DNA from: Actinoallomurus purpureus
GTDB taxonomy: Bacteria > Actinomycetota > Actinomycetes > Streptosporangiales > Streptosporangiaceae
Direction: 5' to 3'
DNA: 32,907 bases
NCBI RefSeq assembly: GCF_024055795.1
Contig: NZ_JAMXMY010000039.1
Span: forward strand, 1-32,907
Numbering within the stretch: the first letter of the stretch is position 1; every line of letters starts with the position of its first letter. The notes under the pieces are model-generated. The model did no database searches, was not told the origin of the DNA, and saw only the letters and a program-made list of their open reading frames with translations. Positions 7,283 to 15,702 of the stretch are shown here, piece after piece. Position numbers and translations under genes: made by a program.

Positions 7283-8716
7283 GTGACCTCCACCCCGCAG
7301 CAAGGAGGCGGCAGCGTGACCGGCATCAAACGCGGTCAGGAGCTCGCGGCACAGGTCGCACGGTCGGTCGATGACCGGCTGGCGGTCGCCTGGGTCCACA
7401 CGGCCGCGCTCGTTCAGCATGCGGCAAGACTCGGCCTCATCCCCGCCCAACAGGACATGCCCGGCAGCACCGTCGACAGCATTCGGGCTGGCGTTGAGCA
7501 GATCGCCGCTGTCCACCCGGGCCTCGCGGACCTGACCGATCCCCGCGTCACCCCGATCTGGGACCAGAAACCAGACGAAGATGACGCTGCTGCGATCGTC
7601 GCGGCCTGGCGTGACACGGACCTGAACCCGCTGCGTCACCGCCCCGACGGATACCTCCTCGGCGACCTGTACCAGGGCTTGTCGGTTGAGGCACGCAAAG
7701 GCCGGGCGCTCTGCCAGACCCCGCAGTTCATCACCGACCTGCTGCTGGACATCTCCTACGACCACGCCTACCGCGAGCACGGCCCTCACATTCGGATGAT
7801 CGACCCGTCCTGCGGGACCGGGCACATCCTCGTTGAGTCGCTGATCCGCGGTCACATCCGGCAACGGCACGGGTTCGGCCGCGCTGAGGCTCCGGCGATC
7901 CCGTGGCGGACACCCGCCCTCGAGCGGGTCGCGGCCGCGCTGGAGACGGTGCATGGCGTTGATCTCGACCCCTACGCCGTCCTGCTTGCCCGCTACCGGC
8001 TGCTCGTCATGGCCCGTGCGCTGTTGCGCGGCGACCGCGCGACACCCACCGCCAGCGAGCTGGCGGCGCTGCCGCTGAACGTCGCCGCAGCTGACTCGCT
8101 TCTCGCCACGGACGAGCCGCTGCTGACCCGCGGCGCCTACCACGCGGTGGTCGCGAACCCGCCGTACATCACCTGCAAGGACAAGGCCACCAACGAAGCG
8201 ATTCGGGCCCGCTACCCGGAGGTCTGCCACAGCAAGTTCTCGCTCGCCCTGCCGTTCCACGCGCTGATGACAGAGCTGTTGGTGCCGGGCGGCTGGTGCG
8301 CCCAGCTCACCGCGAACAGCTTCATGAAGCGTGAGTTCGGCAAACGCTACGTCGAGCAGTGGCTGACCAGACTGGACCTGCGCTGGGTCATCGACACGTC
8401 CGGTGCGTACATTCCCGGGCACGGCACGCCGACGGTGATCCTCGTCAACCGGAACCAGCCGCCCGCGGCCGAGACGGTCCACGCGGTCTTGGGTGTCCGT
8501 GGTGAACCGAGCCGTCCGGCCGATCCTGCGCAGGGTGTGGTGTGGCGGGCGATCGCCAGCGCGGTCCGGGAGAAGGAAGCGTTCATCAAGCTTGCTGCAG
8601 CACTCAACCCGATCGAGCCAGCGCCTGTTCCGGGCTCAGTACCCGTTCTGCCGGATCCGGGTGCCACGTCATTTGAGCAGCCCAGCCTCTTTGACCTGCT
8701 GGAGAGTGCCGCATGA
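7283..8716 (+). CDS. N6-adenine DNA methyltransferase
   Basis: The 477-residue protein has the S-adenosylmethionine motif I DPSCGTG at 174-180 and the catalytic NPPY at 292-295, the signature of amino-methyltransferases acting on adenine. Further matches are GVDLDPYA (225-232) and a late hydrophobic region ending GTPTVILVN. Size and layout resemble the methylase part of type IIG or PglX-like enzymes, but no nuclease motif is evident. It starts at GTG 7283 with AGGAG upstream. In a phage it probably protects DNA from restriction. Its stop overlaps the next ATG, linking it to the DpdA-like gene. Confidence 0.9.
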   Translation: MTSTPQQGGGSVTGIKRGQELAAQVARSVDDRLAVAWVHTAALVQHAARLGLIPAQQDMPGSTVDSIRAGVEQIAAVHPGLADLTDPRVTPIWDQKPDEDDAAAIVAAWRDTDLNPLRHRPDGYLLGDLYQGLSVEARKGRALCQTPQFITDLLLDISYDHAYREHGPHIRMIDPSCGTGHILVESLIRGHIRQRHGFGRAEAPAIPWRTPALERVAAALETVHGVDLDPYAVLLARYRLLVMARALLRGDRATPTASELAALPLNVAAADSLLATDEPLLTRGAYHAVVANPPYITCKDKATNEAIRARYPEVCHSKFSLALPFHALMTELLVPGGWCAQLTANSFMKREFGKRYVEQWLTRLDLRWVIDTSGAYIPGHGTPTVILVNRNQPPAAETVHAVLGVRGEPSRPADPAQGVVWRAIASAVREKEAFIKLAAALNPIEPAPVPGSVPVLPDPGATSFEQPSLFDLLESAA

Positions 8717-8982
8717 TCATCCAGGCCAACACCGAGACTCGTCGGTGTCGCTGCGGCGAGACCATCACCCCGTCCGGTTCCGGCTGGATCGGCGACGACG
8801 GCTGGGAGACCTGCGCCGACACCGACAACTTCCACGAGCCCGCCCACCGCTGCCCCGCCTGCGGCGAATTCCTCGGCGAAGACGAGGTCCTCAGCTGGGT
8901 GCACTGGCTCACCGATGGCACCAAGACCCCGTTCTGCCAGGCCCGCCCGGACACTGTCCCGACACCGGGCGGTGCCGCGTGA
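8713..8982 (+). CDS. Small zinc-ribbon-like protein
   Basis: Eighty-nine residues from ATG 8713, overlapping the methylase stop (ATGA). CRCG (12-15), C34, CPAC (47-50) and a late C near 74 suggest one zinc site. It lies between two DNA-modification enzymes and is coupled to both (ATGA before, GTGA after). A role in the modification pathway is possible but not shown. Confidence 0.8.
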   Translation: MIIQANTETRRCRCGETITPSGSGWIGDDGWETCADTDNFHEPAHRCPACGEFLGEDEVLSWVHWLTDGTKTPFCQARPDTVPTPGGAA

Positions 8983-10151
8983 CCGCCCTCATGACGCTCC
9001 CCGCAGCCGGTGAACAGCCCCCGCTGCGGGGAGTAACCACCCTGCCGCCAGCACTCAGCAGAGAGCCCGCAGCCGACCGCCCGGCCCGTTCGCCCCTGAC
9101 GTTCTACCTCGGCATCAGCGAACCGTCCTGGGTGGGCGAGGACTCTCCGCTCCCCGACCACATCCCGGTCTGCCTGTCCTGCTACCGGATCCGGGACCGC
9201 AAGAGCCTCCCGCGCGCCACCCGCCCGGTGCTGCTCGACTCCGGCGGGTTCTCCGTCCTCAGCAAGAAGCGCGCCGACGGCAGCCCGGCCCGCTGGGATC
9301 TCACCCCGCAGCAGTTCGTGAAACGGGTCCGGTGGATCATCCGCCAGCTGGGCCGCATGCCGGACGCGATCGCCATCATGGACTGGATGTGCGAGCAGTT
9401 CATGCTCGCCCGCACCGGCCTGACCGTCGAAGAACACCGGCGCCGCACCGTCATCTCCGCCCTGGAGCTGATGTGGATCGCCCCGGACCTGCCGTGGATG
9501 TTCGTCCTGCAGGGCAACGCCGAAGACGGGCCTGACGACCACCTGCGCTGCGCCGACATGTACGAGCAGGCCGGCATCGACCTGGCCAAGGCACCGATGG
9601 TCGGAGTCGGGTCCGTGTGCCGCCTGCAGGCCACCGACCAGATCATCACCCTGTTCGCCGCCCTCGATGAGCGGTTCGCCGGCCAGGACGTCCGGCTGCA
9701 CGGCTTGGGCATGAAGAAGCTCGCCTACGTCGTCGCGCCCGCCGCGCACTCCTGGGACTCCCAGGGCTGGTCACTGCGGGGCCGTAACGCCGGGCCCTGC
9801 CAGCACGGCCTCGGGCACGTCCACGAAGGGAACTGCCCGTACTTCGCCGTCGAGTGGTACGACCAGGTGCTCACCGCGGCCGCCCGCGTCACCCCAGAGC
9901 AGTGGCGCCGGACAGTCCGGGCCCGCACCGTCCGACGCAACCAGCAGACGCTGTTCGCCCCGCCCGCGCCGCACATGCCCACGCTCGGCCAGTCGCTCGC
10001 CCGCGCGGCCCGCGTGTTCCTGCCCGACAACGGCGACCCCGAGCAGACCGAGCTCGCTGCGGCCCTCGACGCCTTCCGTGCCCAGGTGACCGCCCCACAG
10101 CCCTCCTCCGCTTCCCAGCTCCACCGACCCGAAGGGAATCCTCATGAGTGA
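8979..10151 (+). CDS. dpdA: DpdA-like 7-deazaguanine DNA transglycosylase
   Basis: The 390-residue product resembles the TGT-like DpdA family, which exchanges guanine in DNA for a 7-deazaguanine such as preQ0. Features seen include FYLGISEPSW (42-51), LDSGGFS (86-92), DWMCEQFM (135-142), VLQGN, the VGVGSVCR segment typical of the family, and LHGLGMKK. A Cys/His cluster near the C-terminus (CQHG, HVH, NC) fits the TGT zinc site. GTG 8979 overlaps the previous stop; ATG 8991 is an alternative. No queuosine-pathway genes (folE, queC, queD, queE) are in this window, so the base would come from the host or from elsewhere in the phage. The exact modified base cannot be read from sequence. Confidence 0.85.
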   Translation: MTALMTLPAAGEQPPLRGVTTLPPALSREPAADRPARSPLTFYLGISEPSWVGEDSPLPDHIPVCLSCYRIRDRKSLPRATRPVLLDSGGFSVLSKKRADGSPARWDLTPQQFVKRVRWIIRQLGRMPDAIAIMDWMCEQFMLARTGLTVEEHRRRTVISALELMWIAPDLPWMFVLQGNAEDGPDDHLRCADMYEQAGIDLAKAPMVGVGSVCRLQATDQIITLFAALDERFAGQDVRLHGLGMKKLAYVVAPAAHSWDSQGWSLRGRNAGPCQHGLGHVHEGNCPYFAVEWYDQVLTAAARVTPEQWRRTVRARTVRRNQQTLFAPPAPHMPTLGQSLARAARVFLPDNGDPEQTELAAALDAFRAQVTAPQPSSASQLHRPEGNPHE

Positions 10152-10500
10152 TAGAACGATCGGCTGCCTTACCGTCGGCTGCCTTGGCCTCGTGATCGGC
10201 GGCATCGTCGTCGAAGGTGTCGCCTCCTCCACCTACAACGAGCACTGGCGGACCTGCACCGTCCTGTCGAAGGACCGCGGCGCCGACCACGACGGCAACT
10301 CCCACTACCGGATCTACACCCGCGACTGCGGGGTCCTCGGCGACGAGGACTCCCTGGTGCGCGGCAAGACCAACAGCGCGGACATCTACAGCCAGATCCA
10401 GCCCGGTAAGACCTACCGGCTCCGCGTCGTCGGCTTCCGCCTCGGGCTCACCTCCGACTTCCCGAACATCCTCGCTGTCCAGGAGGTGTCGTCGCGATGA
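10144..10500 (+). CDS. Membrane-anchored small protein
   Basis: A 118-residue protein starting at ATG 10144, eight bases inside the DpdA-like gene, with GAAGGGA upstream. Residues 7-25 form one hydrophobic segment (CLTVGCLGLVIGGIVVEGV), followed by a polar domain with CTV and DCG cysteines that could form a disulfide. It is likely a single-pass protein with the domain outside the membrane. Similar anchored proteins are common in actinophages, but I cannot assign a function. Confidence 0.8.
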   Translation: MSDRTIGCLTVGCLGLVIGGIVVEGVASSTYNEHWRTCTVLSKDRGADHDGNSHYRIYTRDCGVLGDEDSLVRGKTNSADIYSQIQPGKTYRLRVVGFRLGLTSDFPNILAVQEVSSR

Positions 10501-11048
10501 CGACCCCGCAGACGCCCACCGAGGCGCCCGCCACGGTCAGCCTCACCGACCCGATCAGCGTCTTCGGGTTCAGCCCCCGCGTGCACAGCCTCCTCGAACG
10601 CTGGGGTATCACCACTGTCGGGCACCTCCTCGCCTGCGACGGCTGGTACCTCCTCGACATTCGCAGCTTCGGCCACGAATCCCTCGACGAGGTCATCCAG
10701 ACCCTCGCCCGGCACGGCCTGGAACTGAAGAAGCCCACCACTCCCCTCCCGGTCCCGCGCCGCACCACCGCCAAGGCGGAGGTGTCGGCGCAGCAGGCCC
10801 GCGTCGACTTCGCCCGGCTTCTGCGCGACGCTGAGTACGGCCAGCCCACCGTCATCACCCGGTACGGCGAACCCGTCGCCAAGCTCATCCCCGCCGGCGG
10901 CGTCCGCCCGCACCCCCAGGTATGGGCGGACGCCCGGGTCGCGCTCGAGGACGCCCAGGCCGCCTACGACGACGCGCCCGCCGCCACCCGCCGTGCGATC
11001 GACGCGCTCGGAACCCTGCTCAGCACCTACCAGGGCGGTGAGCAGTGA
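10497..11048 (+). CDS. RNA polymerase alpha-CTD / Phd-YefM antitoxin fusion protein
   Basis: The 183-residue protein combines two domains. Residues 20-77 resemble the C-terminal domain of the bacterial RNA polymerase alpha subunit (helix-hairpin-helix): FSPRVHSLLERWGITTVGHLL followed by LLDIRSFGHESLDEV. Residues 95-133 match Phd/YefM antitoxins: VSAQQARVDFARLLRDAE, then PTVITRYGEPVAKLIP. The C-terminal 45 residues are helical. Phd domains bind operator DNA as dimers and normally neutralise a toxin through their C-terminus. No toxin is adjacent, so a transcription factor role is more likely than a toxin-antitoxin role. Starts at ATG 10497 in an ATGA overlap and ends in a GTGA overlap. Confidence 0.85.
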   Translation: MTTPQTPTEAPATVSLTDPISVFGFSPRVHSLLERWGITTVGHLLACDGWYLLDIRSFGHESLDEVIQTLARHGLELKKPTTPLPVPRRTTAKAEVSAQQARVDFARLLRDAEYGQPTVITRYGEPVAKLIPAGGVRPHPQVWADARVALEDAQAAYDDAPAATRRAIDALGTLLSTYQGGEQ

Positions 11049-11437
11049 CCCCCGAACGGCTCGCCGAGATCAAGGAACGCGCAGCCCGCCACCATGCCTG
11101 CCAGGCACCGCCCAAGGGCGCTCTCCCCTCGCTCGTCGACCTGTCCCGCCTCCTGGACGAGGACCTCCCCGCGCTGCTCGAGGAGTTCGGCCAGCTGCAG
11201 ACGGCGAAGGAGAACGCGCTCCGCCAGGCCCGCATCGAGGTCGCCCAGGAACTGCGGAACGCCAGCGAGGCCATCAACGCCAGCCACGGCGAGAACGATG
11301 ACCCGCTCGCCGACCACCTCTGGGACACCTGCCACCGCTCCCCCGAGGACCCGGCGATCCTCGACGACCCCCGCACCCTCGCCCAGGCCGCCTACACCCA
11401 CCTCGCCGACCGCATCACCCAGGCGGCAACGCGATGA
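11045..11437 (+). CDS. Helical hypothetical protein
   Basis: A 130-residue product starting at GTG 11045, which overlaps the previous stop. It is rich in L, A, E and R with a probable coiled coil at about 30-75. No Doc, RelE or PIN toxin motif is visible, so it does not look like a partner toxin for the upstream Phd-domain protein. Coupled to the next gene by ATGA. Confidence 0.8.
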   Translation: MTPERLAEIKERAARHHACQAPPKGALPSLVDLSRLLDEDLPALLEEFGQLQTAKENALRQARIEVAQELRNASEAINASHGENDDPLADHLWDTCHRSPEDPAILDDPRTLAQAAYTHLADRITQAATR

Positions 11438-11832
11438 CCCCGGCAGCCCGCTCCGCAGCCCTCGCCGCCGCCTCCCACACGATCCGTCACGGCGGCGGCC
11501 CGGACATGCTCCGCGACCTGCTGTACGCCCTCGGCATCCTGTCCGACCCGGACGCCGCCCGGAACCACGAACTGGCGACCATCGCGAACAGTCGCCCGCT
11601 CGTCGACGACCAGCTGCGCGCCGATGTGCGCGACATGCTCCTCGCGGGCCGTACGCCCAAGCAGATCGCGGTCGCGATCGGCCGCAGCCTCCAGGTCACG
11701 AACCGGATCCTCACCGACGCGTTCACCGCGCCGAGCGGCTACATCGCCGACCCGGCCGCCCGCGCCGCGTGGATGCTCACCAACGCCCCCGACTACATCA
11801 CCACCACCACGATCACGACTCAAGCAGCCTGA
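11434..11832 (+). CDS. Helix-turn-helix hypothetical protein
   Basis: A 132-residue product from ATG 11434 (ATGA overlap). Residues 64-90 (VRDMLLAGRTPKQIAVAIG then LQVTNRIL) read as an HTH similar to resolvase or sigma-type recognition helices. The C-terminus carries a threonine run (ITTTTITT). A DNA-binding role is inferred from the HTH alone. Confidence 0.78.
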   Translation: MTPAARSAALAAASHTIRHGGGPDMLRDLLYALGILSDPDAARNHELATIANSRPLVDDQLRADVRDMLLAGRTPKQIAVAIGRSLQVTNRILTDAFTAPSGYIADPAARAAWMLTNAPDYITTTTITTQAA

Positions 11833-11875
11833 ACCGCTCACCCGCGGCCAGCCGGATCGAGAGGACACCGACCCC

Positions 11876-12535
11876 ATGCTCGAGTTCACCATCGAGACCA
11901 AGGCGTTCCGCAAGGCGCTGCGCACCGCGCTGGCGTTCGCCTCCGACGACGACACCCAGCCGATGCTCAGCGTCGTACGCCTCGAACCGGCCGGTGACGG
12001 CAAGGTCGAGGTCGTCGCCACCGACCGGTACGCGATGTCGATGGAGACCCTGCCCGCGGGCGGCGAGGCCTTCGGCGTCAGCATCCCCCGCGACGTCGCC
12101 GGGCACCTGCTGAACCTGCGTACCCCGAACCGGGGCAACGGCAGCCTCACCGTCATCACCACGACCCCCGACGACAGCGGCGACGACCAGATCATGATCC
12201 GGATCGCCGGTGACGTCAGCATCACCGGCCAGACCGTCGACACGTCGGTGTCCTTCACCGACGCCGGGTTCGAGTTCGTGAACTACCGGCAGCTGCTCGC
12301 CAAGATCGAAGCCGAAGCGGAACCGCCGGCCGAGCTGGTGGGCTTCACCCCCCGATTCCTCGGCAAGGTCTGCGAGGCGTTTGCGGCCCGCGCCTGGGAC
12401 AAAGAGGTGATGCGGATGGCGTTCCGCGGCGCCCACACGGGCGTGTCCGTGGAGATGGGCACGCTGCGCGCCCTCGTGATGCCCGCGAACCTCGAGGCGG
12501 CCGGTCGGCTCGCCTCCGAGATGGCCAACACCTGA
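11876..12535 (+). CDS. dnaN: DNA polymerase III beta-like sliding clamp
   Basis: A 219-residue protein starting at ATG 11876 after GAGAGGA. The N-terminal pattern LEFTIETKAFRKALRTALAFAS, then VRLEP, VVATDRYAMSMET, is that of a beta-clamp domain. It is much shorter than cellular beta subunits (about 370 residues), as phage versions often are. It would encircle DNA and tether a polymerase. Upstream genes end at 11832 and a hairpin follows its stop, so it is the last gene of its transcription block. Confidence 0.82.
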   Translation: MLEFTIETKAFRKALRTALAFASDDDTQPMLSVVRLEPAGDGKVEVVATDRYAMSMETLPAGGEAFGVSIPRDVAGHLLNLRTPNRGNGSLTVITTTPDDSGDDQIMIRIAGDVSITGQTVDTSVSFTDAGFEFVNYRQLLAKIEAEAEPPAELVGFTPRFLGKVCEAFAARAWDKEVMRMAFRGAHTGVSVEMGTLRALVMPANLEAAGRLASEMANT

Positions 12536-12547
12536 CCGCCCACCCGT

Positions 12548-12573
12548 GCGGGGCGGCCGTGGTGTCGCCCCGC
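12548..12573 (+). terminator. Hairpin terminator after the sliding clamp gene
   Basis: GCGGGGCG (12548-12555) pairs perfectly with CGCCCCGC (12566-12573) around a 10-base loop, 12 bases after the clamp stop codon. There is no T run, as is usual for high-GC terminators. Confidence 0.65.
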
Positions 12574-12604
12574 TGACTCCCCACAGACAGGAGACCAATC
12601 CCCG

Positions 12605-13024
12605 ATGACGCTCACCCCGGAACAGCTCGACGAGATGGAGCACCGAGACATCTACTCTCTCCGCCCGGAAGCTCCGCTCAACCCGGATGTCTGGATACTC
12701 AAATCGGACCGTGACGTGTTGCTTGCCGAAGTGCGCCGGCTGGCCGTTGACTCCGGAGATAGGGAAGGTCAGCCCAAGGGCATCACTTTGGGTGCTGCGG
12801 TCAGTCCCGTGACCAGCCGCACGGCTCTGTTGACCGTCCCGGAGTTTGCGACCGAGATCCGCGTCGCGCCGTCCACCGCGTGGGCGATGGTCGCCTCCGG
12901 CGAGATCGAATCCATCGTCCTAGGCGCCAGGAAATCCCGCCGCATCCCCCGCCAGGCCCTCGACGAGTACATTGCCGCCCGCCGTGCTGAGGCCAAGGCG
13001 CCTCTCAGCGAGGAGACCGTCTGA
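12605..13024 (+). CDS. Excisionase-like HTH protein
   Basis: A 139-residue product from ATG 12605, with CAGGAGA upstream. Residues 75-128 fit the excisionase/MerR-type winged helix: LLTVPEFATEIRVAPSTAWAM, SGEIESIVLGARKSRRIP, then ALDEYIAARR. The first 70 residues are an acidic extension. It could be the directionality factor for the integrase at 22483-23424, although it lies 10 kb away. Many such proteins are plain regulators. Its stop overlaps the next ATG (TGATG). Confidence 0.78.
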   Translation: MTLTPEQLDEMEHRDIYSLRPEAPLNPDVWILKSDRDVLLAEVRRLAVDSGDREGQPKGITLGAAVSPVTSRTALLTVPEFATEIRVAPSTAWAMVASGEIESIVLGARKSRRIPRQALDEYIAARRAEAKAPLSEETV

Positions 13025-13554
13025 TGGCCGGCACTGACCTCGCCGCGATGCTCGCCGAGGAACAGAAACGCCTCGCTGCCATTCCCGCCGAGTTGGCCGC
13101 GATGCTCGGTGAGCGAATGTACGACGACGCCCACGAAGGCTGCGACGAGGGCGGCTGCGCGGGTGGCGACCGGGCGTCCTTCGAGGAGTACGCGCGGGTT
13201 CTCCTCGCCGACCTCCTGCCCGAGCACGAGCGCATGGTCCGCGAGCAGAACGCCAAGGAACTACCCGCCCTGAAGCGCGCCGTCCGTCCCCACGTCGACC
13301 TGTCCGGGGAGCGCCCCGGCAACACGGCTGAGGGGCTTATGCGGGACGTTCTCCGGCTCGTCCGCGACCATCCGGACGTGATCGTCCGCACCACCGTCCA
13401 TGACGGCGACGTCGGCGACATGCGCCCGTTCTACGTCGTCCCTCAGGACCTCATGCGGCAGATCCTCGCCGCCGCCGGCATCGACTACCGGGACATCCCA
13501 AACCACCGCGACCGCGCGGACCTGACCCTAATCACCAAGGAGAAGAACCAGTGA
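13024..13554 (+). CDS. Hypothetical protein
   Basis: A 176-residue product from ATG 13024. A Cys-rich patch (CDEGGC near residues 40-45) interrupts a helical N-terminus; the centre is charged, and the C-terminus contains hydrophobic strands (PFYVVPQDLM). No family recognised. It overlaps the next gene by GTGA. Confidence 0.8.
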   Translation: MAGTDLAAMLAEEQKRLAAIPAELAAMLGERMYDDAHEGCDEGGCAGGDRASFEEYARVLLADLLPEHERMVREQNAKELPALKRAVRPHVDLSGERPGNTAEGLMRDVLRLVRDHPDVIVRTTVHDGDVGDMRPFYVVPQDLMRQILAAAGIDYRDIPNHRDRADLTLITKEKNQ

Positions 13555-13940
13555 CCGAGACCACCATCGAGACACAGACACCCGCCGACGAGCTGCGGGA
13601 CGCCGCAAAGGCGCTCCGCTGCGACCACTCGTTCCCTTGCCAGCCGCCCCACGGCTCCATCGCCCGACCGGGCGACTGCTCCAAGTGCGGCGTCCCCTAC
13701 GACTACAGCGAGCCCGTCACCGACGACGCGCGCGACCTGGCGAAGAAGCTCGCGGACCTGTTCGACCACATGGCCAACGACCTGGAAAGCAGCGAAGCCG
13801 TCGAGCAGGAGCACAGGCTCGACGACGGCCGGCGGCGGAAGTTCGTCCACCCGACCGTGGACGTCCAGAGCGTCGGCCCGGACTTCGTCTGGACGGCGGC
13901 CCTGAAGGTCGCCCGCTCCATCCACGGAAAGGCGGCCTGA
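13551..13940 (+). CDS. Small zinc-binding hypothetical protein
   Basis: A 129-residue product from GTG 13551 (GTGA overlap). C24, H26, C30, then CSKC (about 43-46) suggest a zinc site near the N-terminus; the remainder is helical and charged. The gene ends with codons for KAA and the string GGAAAGGCGGCCTGACATG, in which the last codons also supply the binding site for the next gene. The same tail recurs at the next two junctions. Confidence 0.8.
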   Translation: MTETTIETQTPADELRDAAKALRCDHSFPCQPPHGSIARPGDCSKCGVPYDYSEPVTDDARDLAKKLADLFDHMANDLESSEAVEQEHRLDDGRRRKFVHPTVDVQSVGPDFVWTAALKVARSIHGKAA

Positions 13941-13941
13941 C

Positions 13942-14481
13942 ATGAGGATCTACATGGACTGGGAGTTCTTGGAGGACGGCGAGACGATCGCCCCGATCTC
14001 CGTCGCACTCGTGCGCGAGGACGGCCGCGAGTACTACGCCGTCAACGCGGACATGCCCTGGAGCCGGATCATGCGGCACGACTGGTTGCGCGCGAACGTC
14101 GTCCCGTCGCTCCCGATCGTCAAGCACGACGGGATCCGCCCGTTCCGGAAGCCGTTCCTCGACCGAACCCACCCGGACGTGAAGCACATCGACCAGATCG
14201 CCGCCGAGGTCCACCGCTTCATCGTGGACACGCCGAGCGTTGAGCTGTGGGGCTGGTACTCCGCCTACGACCACGTCTGCTTGGCCTGGCTGTACGGGCC
14301 GATGAGTGACCTGCCGACCGGGATCCCGATGTGGACGAACGACGTCCGGCAAGAGCACCTCCGGCTCGGCGAGCCACAGATGCCCGAGCAGGAGAGCGGT
14401 GTCCACAACGCTCTCGCCGATGCCCGCCACATCAAGGTCATGGCGGAGTTCCTCGCGGACCACGAACGGAAGGCGGCCTGA
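13942..14481 (+). CDS. DEDDh 3'-5' exonuclease (exoribonuclease-like)
   Basis: The 179-residue product has all five residues expected for a DEDDh nuclease: D6 and E8 (YMDWEF), D110 (YSAYDHV), H155 and D160 (VHNALADAR). The family removes nucleotides from 3' ends using two metal ions. Short phage members of this type are usually described as 3'-5' exoribonucleases. A role in RNA turnover is likely but the substrate cannot be read from sequence. Start at ATG 13942, one base after the previous stop. Confidence 0.85.
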   Translation: MRIYMDWEFLEDGETIAPISVALVREDGREYYAVNADMPWSRIMRHDWLRANVVPSLPIVKHDGIRPFRKPFLDRTHPDVKHIDQIAAEVHRFIVDTPSVELWGWYSAYDHVCLAWLYGPMSDLPTGIPMWTNDVRQEHLRLGEPQMPEQESGVHNALADARHIKVMAEFLADHERKAA

Positions 14482-14482
14482 C

Positions 14483-15112
14483 ATGGCGGCAGGCGACACC
14501 CAGATCACGATCTGCGTGTCCGAGGGCTGCGACAGGCCGGCCGAGAAGCGGAAGATGTGCAACCGCCACTACCTCCGCTGGTGGAAGTCCACGCCGAAGG
14601 AGGAGCGACCGCCGCCCACAGTGGAGGAACGCTTCTGGGCGAAGGTCAAGAAGACCCCGCGATGCTGGGAATGGCAGGGCGCCCGGAGGGCCTCCGGTCA
14701 CGGCATGTTCATCGCCGAGAACGGACGGGCTGTGTCCGCGCACGCCTTCGCGCTCGAGCTCGAACTCGGCTATCCGACCCCGGAGGGCAAGGAAGCTTGC
14801 CACCGCTGCGACAACCCGCCCTGCGTGAACCCGTTGCACATCTACTACGGCACCCGAAAAGAGAACATCGCCGACGGGTGGGCCCGCGGGCACTTCCCGG
14901 TCGGCAGCGAACGGTCTGCAGCCAGGCTCACCGAAGACCAGGTCATCGAACTTCGCGAGCGGTACGCCGCGGGCGGAGACGCGAAGGCCCTCGCCGCTGA
15001 GTACGGAATCAAGGTGACGTCGCTACGTCATATCGTCCTCGGCCTCAAGTGGAAGCACGTCGGCGGCCCCATCACCAGGCGCCGCCCGAAGAGAACCGGA
15101 AAGGCAGCCTAA
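14483..15112 (+). CDS. HNH homing-type endonuclease inserted before ssb
   Basis: The 209-residue protein has an N-terminal zinc knuckle (C11, C16, C26, H29). An HNH core follows, with AHAFALELE (H87) and [14 protein letters not shown], containing H107, N116 and H119. The typical trailing segment [15 protein letters not shown] is present. A C-terminal HTH (about 149-190: [29 protein letters not shown]) probably helps target recognition. Its first ten codons mimic those of ssb: [10 protein letters not shown] against [10 protein letters not shown]. Free-standing HNH genes of this kind are usually mobile. It ends overlapping the ssb ATG. Confidence 0.88.
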   Translation: MAAGDTQITICVSEGCDRPAEKRKMCNRHYLRWWKSTPKEERPPPTVEERFWAKVKKTPRCWEWQGARRASGHGMFIAENGRAVSAHAFALELELGYPTPEGKEACHRCDNPPCVNPLHIYYGTRKENIADGWARGHFPVGSERSAARLTEDQVIELRERYAAGGDAKALAAEYGIKVTSLRHIVLGLKWKHVGGPITRRRPKRTGKAA

Positions 15113-15657
15113 TGGCAGCAGGAGATGTCCAATTGACGATCGTCGGCAACCTCGTCGCCGACCCTGAACTGCGCTTCACCCCCAACGGCCAGGCCGTCGC
15201 GACCTTCCGCGTCGCTTCCACCCCCCGGTACCGTGACCAGCAGTCCGGTGAGTGGAAGGACGGCGAGAGCCTCTTCCTCACCTGCAACGTCTGGCGGCAG
15301 GCGGCGGAGAACGTCGCCGAGAGCCTCCAGCGCGGCATGCGGGTCATCGTCCAGGGCCGCCTGAAGCAGCGGTCGTACGAGACCCGTGAGGGCGAGAAGC
15401 GCACCGTCTTCGAGGTCGAGGCCGACGACGTCGGCCCGTCCCTGAAGAACGCCACCGCCAAGGTGAACAAGAGCCAGCGCCAGGGCGGCGGTGGCGGACA
15501 GCGCAACCCGTACGGCGGGCAGGGCCAGGACGGCTTCGGCAACGGCCGGAGCGGACCGGGCGGCCAGGGCAGCGGAGGCGGTGCCACGGCCGATGACCCC
15601 TGGGCCACCAACAGCGGCGGCCAGCAGGGCGGCTTCTCCGACGACCCCCCGTTCTAA
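15112..15657 (+). CDS. ssb: Single-stranded DNA-binding protein
   Basis: The 181-residue protein has the SSB OB-fold in residues 1-115: [60 protein letters not shown] Gly/Gln-rich linker follows, ending in the acidic tip DDPPF. That tip in cellular SSB recruits replication and repair proteins. ATG 15112 shares its first base with the HNH stop, so ssb now depends on coupling to the HNH gene. Confidence 0.95.
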   Translation: MAAGDVQLTIVGNLVADPELRFTPNGQAVATFRVASTPRYRDQQSGEWKDGESLFLTCNVWRQAAENVAESLQRGMRVIVQGRLKQRSYETREGEKRTVFEVEADDVGPSLKNATAKVNKSQRQGGGGGQRNPYGGQGQDGFGNGRSGPGGQGSGGGATADDPWATNSGGQQGGFSDDPPF

Positions 15658-15702
15658 GGACCCTCCCGCCGAGCCACTCCGATACGACACCTGGAGACCA
15701 CC

